The notes below the pieces were generated by a model. It was not told the origin of the DNA. It saw nothing but the letters and a program-made list of their open reading frames with translations, and ran no database searches. From Candidatus Saccharimonadota bacterium (GTDB lineage Bacteria; Patescibacteriota; Saccharimonadia; Saccharimonadales; UBA7683), in the NCBI GenBank assembly GCA_018061375.1, contig JAGOUG010000008.1:1-22693 (forward strand): 22,693 nucleotides of DNA, given 5' to 3'. The number at the start of each line of letters is the position of its first letter. Position 1 is the stretch's first letter. Of this stretch, positions 1 to 7,838 are shown piece by piece. The position numbers were made by a program, and so were the translations under genes.

Positions 1-778
1 AATTTTGACCAGTTACTTGTGCCTGAATCTCCCTAGTTGAACGCGGTAATAATATCTTAGATACCTTGGCACCGCCCGAATATAGGTCTGGTAACTGCTT
101 GTATAAAGCAGCAATGTCAGAGACTATTGTATCTGTTAAAACAGTTTGGCCAGCCTCTACTGCCGCGCCACCCTGGTCTTCAATCAGCGGTAACTTGGAT
201 ACGGCTATATCTTTATACATATTATCTGTAAAAAGAACTCCTTCTTCATCTATAAATTGCTGCTCTCCAAGGCCACGCCATACAAATACAGGCTGTCTGA
301 AGGTGACAGAAGTCTTCATCTCAGTTGAAAATGGGTTACGTGTAGTAGTACGAACAGTTTTAACCTCTGGATGAGCCTGACGCAGGGTCTTACTGAGGGC
401 AGCACTATCAGTCAACCACGACTGTTGCAGCGGCGCATTACTATCTATGAATGAACGTATCGTCTTTTCATACAAAGCTAGCTGCTGAGCTGAAACAGGT
501 GCGTTCTTGCTAGAGGCAACCGAAACTGTTTGTATGCGCATACGGTAGACGAAGATAACAAACAGTACAGTCACAAATATAAGTAATACTCTCCGCTGTA
601 CTGATTTTGATTTCATGCGACGTTTAGCATCTATTTGTCTCTGTGTAACAGATTGCTTATGTTCTGCGATTTCACGTTGCTTTTTAGATATTACAACCGT
701 ATTCCTACGGAAACCAGATTCGCTACGTGCACTCGGTTGCCGAAGTGAAGACCTTTTTTTAGAGTTATTCTTGAACAT
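1..778 (-). CDS. ftsQ: FtsQ/DivIB-like cell division protein (3' end cut by window edge)
   Basis: About 259 codons are visible, starting at the ATG at 778 and running off the window. The N-terminus is a long basic cytoplasmic tail (about 65 residues, rich in Lys, Arg and Gln). One membrane segment follows at about residues 69-83 (VLLIFVTVLFVIFVY), and the rest is an extracytoplasmic region. This is the FtsQ/DivIB layout: a bitopic protein that links the early divisome to FtsL and FtsI. Pieces such as VKTVRTTTRNPFSTEMKTSV and FVWRGLGEQQFIDEEGVLFT match the POTRA-to-beta region pattern, in which a residue stretch is followed by '.DxxGvxf'. The gene lies 51 bases after murG, the usual place of ftsQ at the end of the dcw cluster. 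The Shine-Dalgarno sequence is weak (A-rich, AAAAGAA). The family call rests on topology, position and the short C-terminal motif, not on strong identity. Confidence 0.75.
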   Translation of the reverse strand, partial: MFKNNSKKRSSLRQPSARSESGFRRNTVVISKKQREIAEHKQSVTQRQIDAKRRMKSKSVQRRVLLIFVTVLFVIFVYRMRIQTVSVASSKNAPVSAQQLALYEKTIRSFIDSNAPLQQSWLTDSAALSKTLRQAHPEVKTVRTTTRNPFSTEMKTSVTFRQPVFVWRGLGEQQFIDEEGVLFTDNMYKDIAVSKLPLIEDQGGAAVEAGQTVLTDTIVSDIAALYKQLPDLYSGGAKVSKILLPRSTREIQAQVTGQN

Positions 779-829
779 AAATTCTTTTATTATTTTTTTG
801 GTTTAATTAGTACTACTACACAGTATAAC

Positions 830-1987
830 TTACCCGCGAGATCGTTGCGAACTGAGTATGATTTCTGTGATTTGCTCTGACGCGCCAGGTTTCGCAAAAT
901 GTCTATGGAGGTTTCTAGTCAGCTCCGATACCCTGTCTGTATCGGTAATGAGTTCATTTATCTGTCTGACTAACTGCTGGCCAGTAAGTGTCGGTTCGTT
1001 CAAAATAATAATTGTGTTTTTAGAAGCAAAGTACTCAGCATTCATATTTTGATCGGCTAGATGAGGGCTCGGGATACCAATTACTAGTTTCTTGGCATTA
1101 GCACACTCCTGGAGTGTACTGGCACTTGTACGTGCGATAACAACATCTGCAGCAAGTAAACGAGGTAACATCTCTACAAACCCCTCTATGTGCCACTGTG
1201 GTCTGATTGCCGCAGGCAACGTTGCCTGAACTGTTTGGAGTGAGCTAGTTTTGCCCCTACCTGCAATATGTATAATCCCCCACCCATCGCCCACCAACTC
1301 CCCTATCGTCTCAGAAATTAATTCGTTGAGTGATTCCGCACCGTTACCACCCCCGGTCACTAGAAGTACCTTCTGGTCAGCCTTAAAGCCTAAGCTAACT
1401 TTTAATGTAGATTGTTGGTGTTTAGTCTGGGGAGTATACCCTGCATGCACCGGCATACCGGTGTATACCATTTTACGAGCATCATATGGATAAAAATCCG
1501 TTGGCATACCGGTTGCAATTACATCAGCCCACTTTGATAAGAACCTGTTTGTAAGGCCCGGACGCGTATCAGAATCATGGATGATAATCCGTTTTTTGAA
1601 TAGTCTGGCAGCAATTCCGACCGGAACACATACAAAACCACCTTTACAAAAAACGACATCGGGACGAATACGTGCAATCAACCAAATAGATTGAATCAAA
1701 CCGAAAGATAGATAAAATACATCACGTATGTTCTTTAGAAGGGTTGAAAGATGTAAAATGTGCCAGATGAAGCTCTTACTGTGGTAGCGTCGAAACTTTC
1801 CAGCAAATATTGCAGATAAAAGAACATCAGGATCGTCAGAAAAGATCTGAGCCGTCTCACTTTTAAACCCCCTATCTGATACGACAAATAGTTTGTTGCT
1901 TCTATTACCTTTTTTTAATAAGTCAGAAATCGCCTTAAGAGGCGTAACGTGGCCGCCCGACCCGCCGCCGACTAGTAGAATACGCAT
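830..1987 (-). CDS. murG: UDP-GlcNAc:lipid I N-acetylglucosaminyltransferase MurG
   Basis: This GT-B glycosyltransferase adds GlcNAc to lipid I to make lipid II on the inner face of the membrane. From the start MRILLVGG it is 385 aa, slightly longer than usual (about 355-375). The N-terminal glycine-rich loop GGGSGGHVTP (residues 7-16) is the MurG signature. The C-terminal half has GGGNGAESLNE, equivalent to the usual GGSQGA loop. It also has FVEMLPRLLAADVVIARTSA followed by STLQECA, and SPHLADQNMNAEYF, the UDP-sugar-binding region. The ATG at 1987 was chosen because an AGAAAGG Shine-Dalgarno sits about 7 bases before it; upstream in-frame ATGs at 2011 and 2017 would add about 10 residues before the first beta strand. 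The gene overlaps the 3' end of ftsW by 53 bases, so translation is probably coupled. Confidence 0.95.
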   Translation of the reverse strand: MRILLVGGGSGGHVTPLKAISDLLKKGNRSNKLFVVSDRGFKSETAQIFSDDPDVLLSAIFAGKFRRYHSKSFIWHILHLSTLLKNIRDVFYLSFGLIQSIWLIARIRPDVVFCKGGFVCVPVGIAARLFKKRIIIHDSDTRPGLTNRFLSKWADVIATGMPTDFYPYDARKMVYTGMPVHAGYTPQTKHQQSTLKVSLGFKADQKVLLVTGGGNGAESLNELISETIGELVGDGWGIIHIAGRGKTSSLQTVQATLPAAIRPQWHIEGFVEMLPRLLAADVVIARTSASTLQECANAKKLVIGIPSPHLADQNMNAEYFASKNTIIILNEPTLTGQQLVRQINELITDTDRVSELTRNLHRHFAKPGASEQITEIILSSQRSRG

Positions 1988-3179
1988 CGTCTTGCCTTTC
2001 TGGTTTATCATTACCAAGTCTAGTATACCGAGAAATATTAAATGCTACACCCAATGCGGCTAATGTAAATATCAAACTTGTACCCCCAAAGCTCAGAAGT
2101 GGTAACGTTACACCTGTCAGTGGCATTATTCCGAGCATCGCACCTATGTTTACAAATGCTTGAATACTCATCCAGGCAAAAATTCCCCCACTTACAAGCC
2201 GCAAATAGGTATTGGGGGCACGGTCAACGAGTATTATCAACCTGAAGAGCAGTGCGCCGTACAAAAGAAATATTGATATCATACCCACAAAACCGAATTT
2301 TTCAGCCATGATTGCTGCAATTGAATCATTTGCTGCCTCTGGCAAATACCCATACGCCTGTACGCTTCGACCTAGGCCCTTACCAAAAATTCCGCCGCTG
2401 CCGACCGCAATGAGTGCTTGATTAATATGGTACCCACTTCCGTTTACATCAGTACCCGGGTTTAAGAATGTCAGTACTCTTTCGCGCCGGTGACCTGCAC
2501 CAGCAATCGCTAGTACGCCACCAACACCAATAATTGCGATCACAAGTGCGAATCGCTTCATAGAGATACCACTTAAATACAGCATGGTCAGCAAGATCGC
2601 TGCAATCGGAATCATAGTACCAAGGTCCTTCTGTAGTACAACTATCTCAACACTGACTGCAATAAAGATTATCATAAATGCATACAGAGTCTCTTTGGAT
2701 TCCAATATTCCTGCTTTAATTCTATTTGTGAAGAAAAGCGCCATACTAAACACAAGACCAAACTTCAGCAGCTCAGCAGGTTGATAGTTTACTGGCCCAA
2801 TACTTACCCACCGCGTAGCGCCACCGAAGTTAATACTCAGCGCAGGTATCAGTAAGAAGAAGAATGAGGCTATTGCAAACCAGATTATAAACTTCTGTAA
2901 CTTGTTCCAAATTGAAAGCGGTAGCATGCTTGTGGCGGTAAATACAGCAAATCCAAGACCTAAAAACGTTAATTGTTTGTACATAAAGTGATTTGGATCA
3001 ACGTCTCCAATTAGTCGAGCACTAATGGCAGGACTCACGGAATAAATAACGACCAGACCAACAGCAAGCAGTATTGTCATACACAACACTAGTGCATAAT
3101 CTGGTTTATGCTTACGGCCCAGAACCGAACTGACGTTCCGCCCCGTAGGGTTACGAGCACTTCGGGTTGGTATACTCAT
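1935..3179 (-). CDS. ftsW: Septal peptidoglycan glycosyltransferase FtsW (SEDS family)
   Basis: This multi-pass SEDS polymerase (414 aa) builds glycan strands from lipid II together with the class B PBP encoded two genes upstream. Family motifs are GATRWVSIGPVNYQPAELLK (residues 120-139) and YGYLPEAANDSIAAIMAEKF (about 276-295). The second contains the Asp (D285) that matches the essential catalytic Asp of RodA/FtsW. The C-terminal signature is NIGAMLGIMPLTGVTLPLLS followed by FGGTSLI. A longer reading frame extends 23 codons upstream, but the ATG at 3179 overlaps the mraY stop as ATGA and has GGAGG 12 bases ahead, inside mraY. It could in principle be RodA; the dcw context favours FtsW. Confidence 0.93.
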   Translation of the reverse strand: MSIPTRSARNPTGRNVSSVLGRKHKPDYALVLCMTILLAVGLVVIYSVSPAISARLIGDVDPNHFMYKQLTFLGLGFAVFTATSMLPLSIWNKLQKFIIWFAIASFFFLLIPALSINFGGATRWVSIGPVNYQPAELLKFGLVFSMALFFTNRIKAGILESKETLYAFMIIFIAVSVEIVVLQKDLGTMIPIAAILLTMLYLSGISMKRFALVIAIIGVGGVLAIAGAGHRRERVLTFLNPGTDVNGSGYHINQALIAVGSGGIFGKGLGRSVQAYGYLPEAANDSIAAIMAEKFGFVGMISIFLLYGALLFRLIILVDRAPNTYLRLVSGGIFAWMSIQAFVNIGAMLGIMPLTGVTLPLLSFGGTSLIFTLAALGVAFNISRYTRLGNDKPERQDDAYSTSRRRVGRPRYAS

Positions 3180-4228
3180 AACTTCAGAAAACCTCCAAGT
3201 ACAGCGACCAAAAGTCCTACTACAGCAGCGACTTGTCCGAGTACCCAAAACCTCATGGTAACTTTTGTTTCAGGCCAGCCAGTAGCCTCAAAGTGATGAT
3301 GTATCGGTGCGGAAAGAAACACCTTACGATGTAAGAATTTTTTTGAAAACAGCTGAATAACCACTGAGGTTACTTCTGCAACAAAAATCAGACCAATAAT
3401 AGGTATAAGCAGTGTAGCGTTGAGCATTATTGCAACCACAGCCAAGGTTGCCCCGAAGGCAAAGCTCCCGACATCACCCATAAAAAATCGTGCGGGGAAG
3501 ATATTAAACCACAGGTAGCTCAGCAAGACTCCTATCATTGTTAAACAAAATCCTGCAATACCAAAGTTACCCTGTAAAATAGCGATCAAACCGAATGCAG
3601 CATAAGCAGTTACAAGCAACCCTCCTGCCAGCCCATCAAGTCCGTCGGTAATATTTACCGCATTGGCCGTAGCGATAATTACGAAAACATAGAACATGAA
3701 CATCAGAGAAGCCGCAAGTGTTATTTCACCACCAAATGGAATGTGCACACTTGTATACCCAAGTTTATACACAAACCAATAACTGAGTGCAGCAGCGACA
3801 AGTGTTGTCAGAAGAAGTTTAAACTTAAAGTTAAGCCCTGCAGTTCCAAGTCCTTTACCGCGTAAATTAATAACATCGTCCAGTAAGCCTACCAACCCTG
3901 CTCCAACAGCTGCAGCTAGCGGTAGCCATGTCTGCCCTCTGTCAAAGTTACCGACTAGTGTTACAACAGTAAGTGCGAGTAAGCCAATTATACCTGCCAT
4001 AGTTGGAATGTGGCGTTTGTGCTTTTCGGCATGCATTTTATGGTAAATTGCCGCTTTTTCACCACTTACCGTGTCGGAGCGTTGGCGCTTCCACCACTGG
4101 TAGCGAAAAGCAAAATTTGTATATATTGGCGTAAACAGCATTGCAAGTGCAAAACCAGAAAATCCTAATATAAGTATCGGTTTAAGGTTTTCAAGTATTT
4201 GTTCTATCGTAAGTGGTATCTGTTGCAT
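3176..4228 (-). CDS. mraY: Phospho-MurNAc-pentapeptide transferase MraY
   Basis: This integral membrane enzyme (350 aa) transfers phospho-MurNAc-pentapeptide to undecaprenyl phosphate, giving lipid I. The visible active-site residues are the Asp pair D117-D118 in GLLDDVINLRGKGLG, the loop NAVNITDGLDGLAGG (residues 189-203), FMGDVGSFAFG with D252, and the triple-His loop APIHHHFEATGW (308-319). The N-terminal loop reads HIPTMAGI where most homologues have TPTMGG. About ten hydrophobic segments are present. AGGA lies 5 bases before the ATG. The gene follows ftsI by 7 bases, and its stop overlaps the ftsW start. The murE, murF and murD genes that often lie near mraY are absent here. Confidence 0.96.
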   Translation of the reverse strand: MQQIPLTIEQILENLKPILILGFSGFALAMLFTPIYTNFAFRYQWWKRQRSDTVSGEKAAIYHKMHAEKHKRHIPTMAGIIGLLALTVVTLVGNFDRGQTWLPLAAAVGAGLVGLLDDVINLRGKGLGTAGLNFKFKLLLTTLVAAALSYWFVYKLGYTSVHIPFGGEITLAASLMFMFYVFVIIATANAVNITDGLDGLAGGLLVTAYAAFGLIAILQGNFGIAGFCLTMIGVLLSYLWFNIFPARFFMGDVGSFAFGATLAVVAIMLNATLLIPIIGLIFVAEVTSVVIQLFSKKFLHRKVFLSAPIHHHFEATGWPETKVTMRFWVLGQVAAVVGLLVAVLGGFLKL

Positions 4229-4235
4229 AAGGATC

Positions 4236-6029
4236 CTATAGTGGTTTAATGTTGTAATAATCGATCAGCCAGTTACTGAGTTCTCCAAATATTGGTGCTG
4301 CAGATGCACTACCTGCGTATTCGCCAACTTGCGAATCATCTACGCGTACCATTATGACATATCGAGGCTTCGTATCACCACCAAATCCGAGGTAACTACC
4401 TATAGTATTTTTATCGGTGTACTTCCCTGTGCTAGCATCAATAGTTTGTGAAGTACCTGTTTTACCGCCAACGTTATAGCCTGCACGTACAAACCGCGCA
4501 ACTGCTGGCGATTCTCTCAGGGCAGTCCGCGTCATTTCAGTAATTTGGTCTGAGGTAGTCTGATTAACGACATTATCTCTAAGCGGTTTTGGTATCTTAG
4601 ACTCAACTTCTCCGTTTGAACCGAGTGTACCTTCTACGATATGCGGCTGAAAATACTTGCCTCCGTTAACGACGCTTGAAAACGCTGCTGCTGTTTGGAC
4701 CATAGTCACATCCATACCATGGCCAAATGCCATATTAGAATATCTCACGTTATTCCCCTGTTCAGTATTGGGCCCAAAAATGCTTCCGCTTGCCTCTCCT
4801 GCCTGCTCAAGGCCCGTAACAGTACCGAATCCATACTTCCCGGTAAAGTAATCGTAGAGCGTTGTACGGGCCTGCTGATTTATGGATCCGCCACCGAGCT
4901 GAGAAAGTACGTGCACGACACCTGTATTCAGCGAGTATTTCAGAACGTCTGTCATTGTACGTGATCCATTGGCTTCCTGTGCAACGTTTTTAATTGTTGC
5001 ATCTGCAACTTTCACCGAACCAGTATTGTTAAATCGAGAATCTTTCGTAACAACTCCCTGATTTAGACCGGCTGACATCGTCAGTGTTTTTATAACCGAG
5101 CCCGCTTCATAAGGACTACTGACCACCCTATTTTGGAACTTTTCATAGGCATCATCGCCGACATCAAAATACTTTGCGGGATCGTAGGTTGGTAAATTAG
5201 CCATCGCCTTGACTGCGCCGGTACTGGGATCAATAACAATTATGCTACCTTTTGTTGCCTTGCTACGCTCTAGGCCCGTAGCTAAAACTTCTTCGGCCTT
5301 CGCCTGTATATTACGATCTACCGTGAGAACAAGGTCATCACCATTTTTTGGTGCTTTAGCGATACTGTTTCTATCATCAACACTCAGTGGGACTCCGTTT
5401 ACGTCAGTCGTAGCCTTTAGGATACCCTCTGAGCCCTTTAGGCGACTATTTAGTGCACCCTCAGCGCCATATTGGCCAATTCCTTCATCGTTTACGAAAC
5501 CGAGTGTCTGGGCAGCAAGCGTACCTTCGGGATATACACGCTGTGGCACCGCAACAACGTTTATACCAATTAGCTGCTTCTTCTCTTTAAAAAGCTTGTC
5601 TACCGAATCTCTGCTCAGCCTTTTTGCAAGTACCACGTAAGAGGTATCTTTTGTTTTAATTTTCTTCAAGACCTCAGCTGTATCCAGATTCAAATTGTTA
5701 GAAACCACCTTGGCAGCTTTTTTAGCATCAATAACCTCACGCGGGTCAGCGTACAGCGTGTAGACGTCTGAATTAAGCACAGCAGGAACAATTTGATCTC
5801 CGTCACGGAAGTATACACTCCCCCTTTCGGCCGGAATAGTAAACTTTTTTTGCTGTTCAGCCACTGCGAGCTTGTCATAATAATCATGTTTGATTACCTG
5901 TAAGTAAAAGAGACGCGCACCGAGTATTAACCCAATCGCGAATACAATATAGCGCAAACTAACCCCACGATTTTTAGCTGGAGCTGACTTGGACTGCATT
6001 CTTTGTGGTAGTTGTGTTCTTTTGTTCAT
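4236..6029 (-). CDS. ftsI: Class B penicillin-binding protein, septal transpeptidase (FtsI/PBP3 type)
   Basis: This 597-aa transpeptidase cross-links peptidoglycan at the septum. A short basic cytoplasmic tail precedes one membrane anchor (about residues 24-44). The PBP dimerisation domain begins at AERGSVYFRDG (67-77). The catalytic motifs are complete: SVIK (S311-K314), SLN (S366-N368) and KTG (K523-G525). The block GGDTKPRYVIMVRVDD near the C-terminus is typical. There are no PASTA domains. The start codon at 6029 has a poor Shine-Dalgarno; a second in-frame ATG ten codons later is possible. Position between ftsL and mraY supports FtsI rather than the elongation PBP2. Confidence 0.93.
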   Translation of the reverse strand: MNKRTQLPQRMQSKSAPAKNRGVSLRYIVFAIGLILGARLFYLQVIKHDYYDKLAVAEQQKKFTIPAERGSVYFRDGDQIVPAVLNSDVYTLYADPREVIDAKKAAKVVSNNLNLDTAEVLKKIKTKDTSYVVLAKRLSRDSVDKLFKEKKQLIGINVVAVPQRVYPEGTLAAQTLGFVNDEGIGQYGAEGALNSRLKGSEGILKATTDVNGVPLSVDDRNSIAKAPKNGDDLVLTVDRNIQAKAEEVLATGLERSKATKGSIIVIDPSTGAVKAMANLPTYDPAKYFDVGDDAYEKFQNRVVSSPYEAGSVIKTLTMSAGLNQGVVTKDSRFNNTGSVKVADATIKNVAQEANGSRTMTDVLKYSLNTGVVHVLSQLGGGSINQQARTTLYDYFTGKYGFGTVTGLEQAGEASGSIFGPNTEQGNNVRYSNMAFGHGMDVTMVQTAAAFSSVVNGGKYFQPHIVEGTLGSNGEVESKIPKPLRDNVVNQTTSDQITEMTRTALRESPAVARFVRAGYNVGGKTGTSQTIDASTGKYTDKNTIGSYLGFGGDTKPRYVIMVRVDDSQVGEYAGSASAAPIFGELSNWLIDYYNIKPL

Positions 6030-6042
6030 ACAATATACTCGC

Positions 6043-6097
6043 TAACGCCCTCACCAAGCGCTACTAACGTTACTAATAACAGGCCGTGAGGGTATTA
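6043..6097. repeat. Inverted repeat in the ftsL-ftsI gap
   Basis: The arms 6043-6054 and 6086-6097 match in 10 of 12 positions, with a perfect CCCTCAC/GTGAGGG core, and are separated by 31 bases. The loop contains the small palindromes AGCGCT and TAACGTTA. One arm includes the ftsL stop codon. There is no U tract, so it is not a standard terminator; an RNA-processing or pausing hairpin is possible. Confidence 0.4.
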
Positions 6098-6448
6098 ACG
6101 AATAGTTTGAACGTTTGCAGGTGTTGTTAGGTTTTGTGCGACAGTACTCTTTTTAACAGTGTCGAGAGATCCCAGTCGAGCCGCCTCTACCTTAAGTGTT
6201 TCTTGTTCTGCAAGTAGAGTCTTCTTTTGATTCTCTAGCTCGTTAATTGGGTATGTGTAAGCATTCGTCTTATTGATCTGCGCTAAATACATTAAACCCA
6301 TTACACAGAGTAGCATTATTACCACTACTGAATGAGCAACCGGACCAAATTGCTTACCTTCAAAAGTATGCCGAATAGTATTCTGATTTCTACGCCATGT
6401 ATTTGCACTTGCTGAGCGTGACAGCATATATGTGGTGGATTGTGCCAT
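6095..6448 (-). CDS. ftsL: FtsL/DivIC-like bitopic division protein
   Basis: This 117-aa protein has a cytoplasmic tail of about 36 residues, one membrane segment at about residues 37-56 (GPVAHSVVVIMLLCVMGLMY), and an extracytoplasmic coiled coil (about 67-92, INELENQKKTLLAEQETLKV). The tail after it is rich in Thr and Asn. This topology, and the place between rsmH and the class B PBP, are those of FtsL, which with FtsB/DivIC and FtsQ activates FtsWI. FtsL proteins diverge strongly, so the call rests on layout and synteny. GAGGA lies 6 bases before the ATG at 6448. Confidence 0.8.
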   Translation of the reverse strand: MAQSTTYMLSRSASANTWRRNQNTIRHTFEGKQFGPVAHSVVVIMLLCVMGLMYLAQINKTNAYTYPINELENQKKTLLAEQETLKVEAARLGSLDTVKKSTVAQNLTTPANVQTIR

Positions 6449-6496
6449 GTATGTTCCTCGTTATTTATTTTTGTTTGTGTGTTTCTTAATTTTGGT

Positions 6497-6527
6497 GAGA
6501 TGCTCAGTTTTTTTTACTGAGCATCTC
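6497..6527 (-). promoter_or_regulatory. Perfect 12-bp hairpin between rsmH and ftsL
   Basis: GAGATGCTCAGT (6497-6508) and ACTGAGCATCTC (6516-6527) form a perfect 12-bp stem with a 7-base homopolymer loop (A7 in the mRNA strand). The base of the stem is followed by ACCAAAATT on the mRNA strand, not by a U run, so this is not a standard intrinsic terminator. It lies just after the 19-codon ORF and 50 bases before ftsL. It may be a processing or stability element that sets different mRNA levels for rsmH and ftsL. Confidence 0.6.
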
Positions 6528-6540
6528 TAACATATTGGTC

Positions 6541-6600
6541 TTATCCTACTCGGACTTTAACCTTATACGCTCGGGACTTGTTTTGTACCTGGATTGGCAT
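6541..6600 (-). CDS. Candidate 19-aa basic small protein or leader peptide
   Basis: An ATG at 6600 opens a 19-codon frame ending in TAA, reading MPIQVQNKSRAYKVKVRVG. It starts 13 bases after the rsmH stop and has a good Shine-Dalgarno (AAAGGGG, about 5 bases away). The peptide is strongly basic (six Lys/Arg) with alternating hydrophobic residues. It is followed within 13 bases by the perfect hairpin at 6497-6527. No known family is recognised. The good ribosome binding site and tidy spacing favour translation; chance is possible for so short a frame. Confidence 0.4.
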   Translation of the reverse strand: MPIQVQNKSRAYKVKVRVG

Positions 6601-6613
6601 AAGTGCCCCTTTC

Positions 6614-7513
6614 TTATATTTTTATTTTCACTGCGGCTCGAAGCATTGCGCTTCTTGCTCGCGGGTTAAAAACTTGTTCGATTTTGCCGCTGACTGGCTT
6701 TTTGGTAAGAATCTGAAGTTGAGCTTCATATCCTGATTTCATCTGTTCTGAGAAGAATTGTTTTACCAATCGATCTTCAAGACTATGAAAGCTGATAACA
6801 ACTACTCTCCCACCAGCTGATAGTAAATCAGGTAGTAGTACGAGTGTCTGCTGTACTTGCTCTAGTTCTTTATTTACCGCAATGCGGACTGCTTGAAAGG
6901 TGCGGGTCGCGGGGTGTGTTTTACCTCGACGGCCATAAACGGACTCAACAACGTCTGCAAGCTCAAACGTAGTCTGAACGGGTCTTACTTGGACCAATGC
7001 TCTGGCAATACGTTTTGCTTTTGGCTCTTCACCGTATCGACGTAGAATATCTACAAGTTCATCTTCAGAAGATGTATTGATGATATCCGCTGCCGTTACT
7101 TCTTGGCGAGGATCCATTCGCATATCGAGCGGTGCATCATGCATAAAGCTGAAGCCGCGCTCTTTGTTGTCAAGGTGTGGTGACGACACTCCTAGATCGA
7201 TCAAAATCATATCAAATTGATCCCCTGCGGTATGTAACTCTCTGGCTGCAGTTGCAAAATCTGAATGGATTAAGCGTGCACCCTGAAGAACTAACGGTTG
7301 CAGTGAACTAATTGCTGATTCATCACGATCGACCAATGTCATTCGTGACGCATCACCCGTGTTCGATAATACTTTTGAAGCATGTCCTCCGTACCCAGCT
7401 GTTAAGTCAAGGTATGATTCCCCTGGCTGTGGGTCTAGATACATTAGTACGCTTTCAAGGAGTACTGGAACGTGGGAGTTGTTGTGGTGGTGTTTTTTTG
7501 TTTGCGAGGTCAC
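6614..7513 (-). CDS. rsmH: 16S rRNA (cytosine1402-N4)-methyltransferase RsmH (MraW)
   Basis: This SAM-dependent enzyme methylates C1402 of 16S rRNA and is the standard second gene of dcw clusters. At 299 aa it is near family length. The signatures are HVPVLLESVLMYL near the N-terminus, the SAM loop DLTAGYGGH, LIDLGVSSPHLD followed by GFSFMHDAPLDMRMD, FQAVRIAVNKELEQ, VISFHSLEDRLVKQFF, and the C-terminal NPRARSAMLRA. The start is a GTG at 7513: an in-frame TAG lies immediately before it, and no ATG occurs before the conserved region. There is no clear Shine-Dalgarno. The start codon lies inside one arm of the 25-bp inverted repeat (7505-7529), so it may be masked in the mRNA. Confidence 0.96.
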   Translation of the reverse strand: MTSQTKKHHHNNSHVPVLLESVLMYLDPQPGESYLDLTAGYGGHASKVLSNTGDASRMTLVDRDESAISSLQPLVLQGARLIHSDFATAARELHTAGDQFDMILIDLGVSSPHLDNKERGFSFMHDAPLDMRMDPRQEVTAADIINTSSEDELVDILRRYGEEPKAKRIARALVQVRPVQTTFELADVVESVYGRRGKTHPATRTFQAVRIAVNKELEQVQQTLVLLPDLLSAGGRVVVISFHSLEDRLVKQFFSEQMKSGYEAQLQILTKKPVSGKIEQVFNPRARSAMLRAAVKIKI

Positions 7514-7787
7514 CTATCTGATAGTCAGTTTTTTGTTTTGTGATCTGCTCTAGGCAAATCGTTGTTTTTGTTTTTGTGTACCATATATATGCAGAACACA
7601 TACATGGATTTATTTAGGGCTAATGGAACTGTGTTTGGCGATTATGAAAATCACTCTATTGTCCATTAGCGAGAGAGACTTATGTGTGAGGTGGAGTTTT
7701 TGGGAGGTTTTTTATAACCGAAGGTACAAAGATCTATTTTATGTGTAATCTTCAATCTCACTACTGACTATCAGGTAGCTGACCTCG
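7505..7787. repeat. 283-bp element bounded by 25-bp inverted repeats between mraZ and rsmH
   Basis: The arms 7505-7529 and 7763-7787 are inverted copies agreeing in 23 of 25 positions; the core CTGATAGTCAGT is perfect. The right arm lies 52 bases before the rsmH-distal end of the gap; the left arm covers the GTG start of rsmH and the 16 bases before it. The interior holds a second nested pair, 7596-7602 (ACACATA) with 7681-7687 (TATGTGT), and a central hairpin at 7619-7670. The pairs share nearly the same centre (about 7642-7646). No convincing protein frame or terminator was seen in the 325-base gap 7514-7838. It could be a structured mRNA element or a small non-coding mobile element (MITE-like); no target duplication is visible. 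Confidence 0.6.
7619..7670 (-). promoter_or_regulatory. Central hairpin of the mraZ-rsmH element
   Basis: GCTAATGGAAC (7619-7629) pairs with GTCCATTAGC (7661-7670), one base bulged, around a 31-base loop. It sits at the centre of the larger inverted repeat. The loop contains a small GATT/AATC pair. Confidence 0.5.
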
Positions 7788-7838
7788 AACTGGGTTTCTA
7801 CGTGATTATATTGTTAAAGTGCGTTCAACTCTGTACTG

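Noticed and set aside
66..806. Plus-strand open frames at 66-374 and 615-806
   Set aside because: They lie antisense to the ftsQ-like gene, which has the right topology and synteny; no plus-strand ribosome site or family pattern was seen.
6497..6527. Reading the rsmH-ftsL hairpin as an intrinsic terminator
   Set aside because: The T run is in the loop, not after the stem, on both strands; a terminator here would also cut off essential division genes.
6505..6535. A 9-codon frame (MLEMLSKKN) running through the 12-bp hairpin
   Set aside because: It has no ribosome site and its sequence is dictated by the hairpin arms.
7514..7838. Short frames of 18 and 26 codons in the mraZ-rsmH gap
   Set aside because: Neither has a Shine-Dalgarno or a leaderless promoter, and both overlap the arms of the inverted repeat; RNA structure explains the region better.
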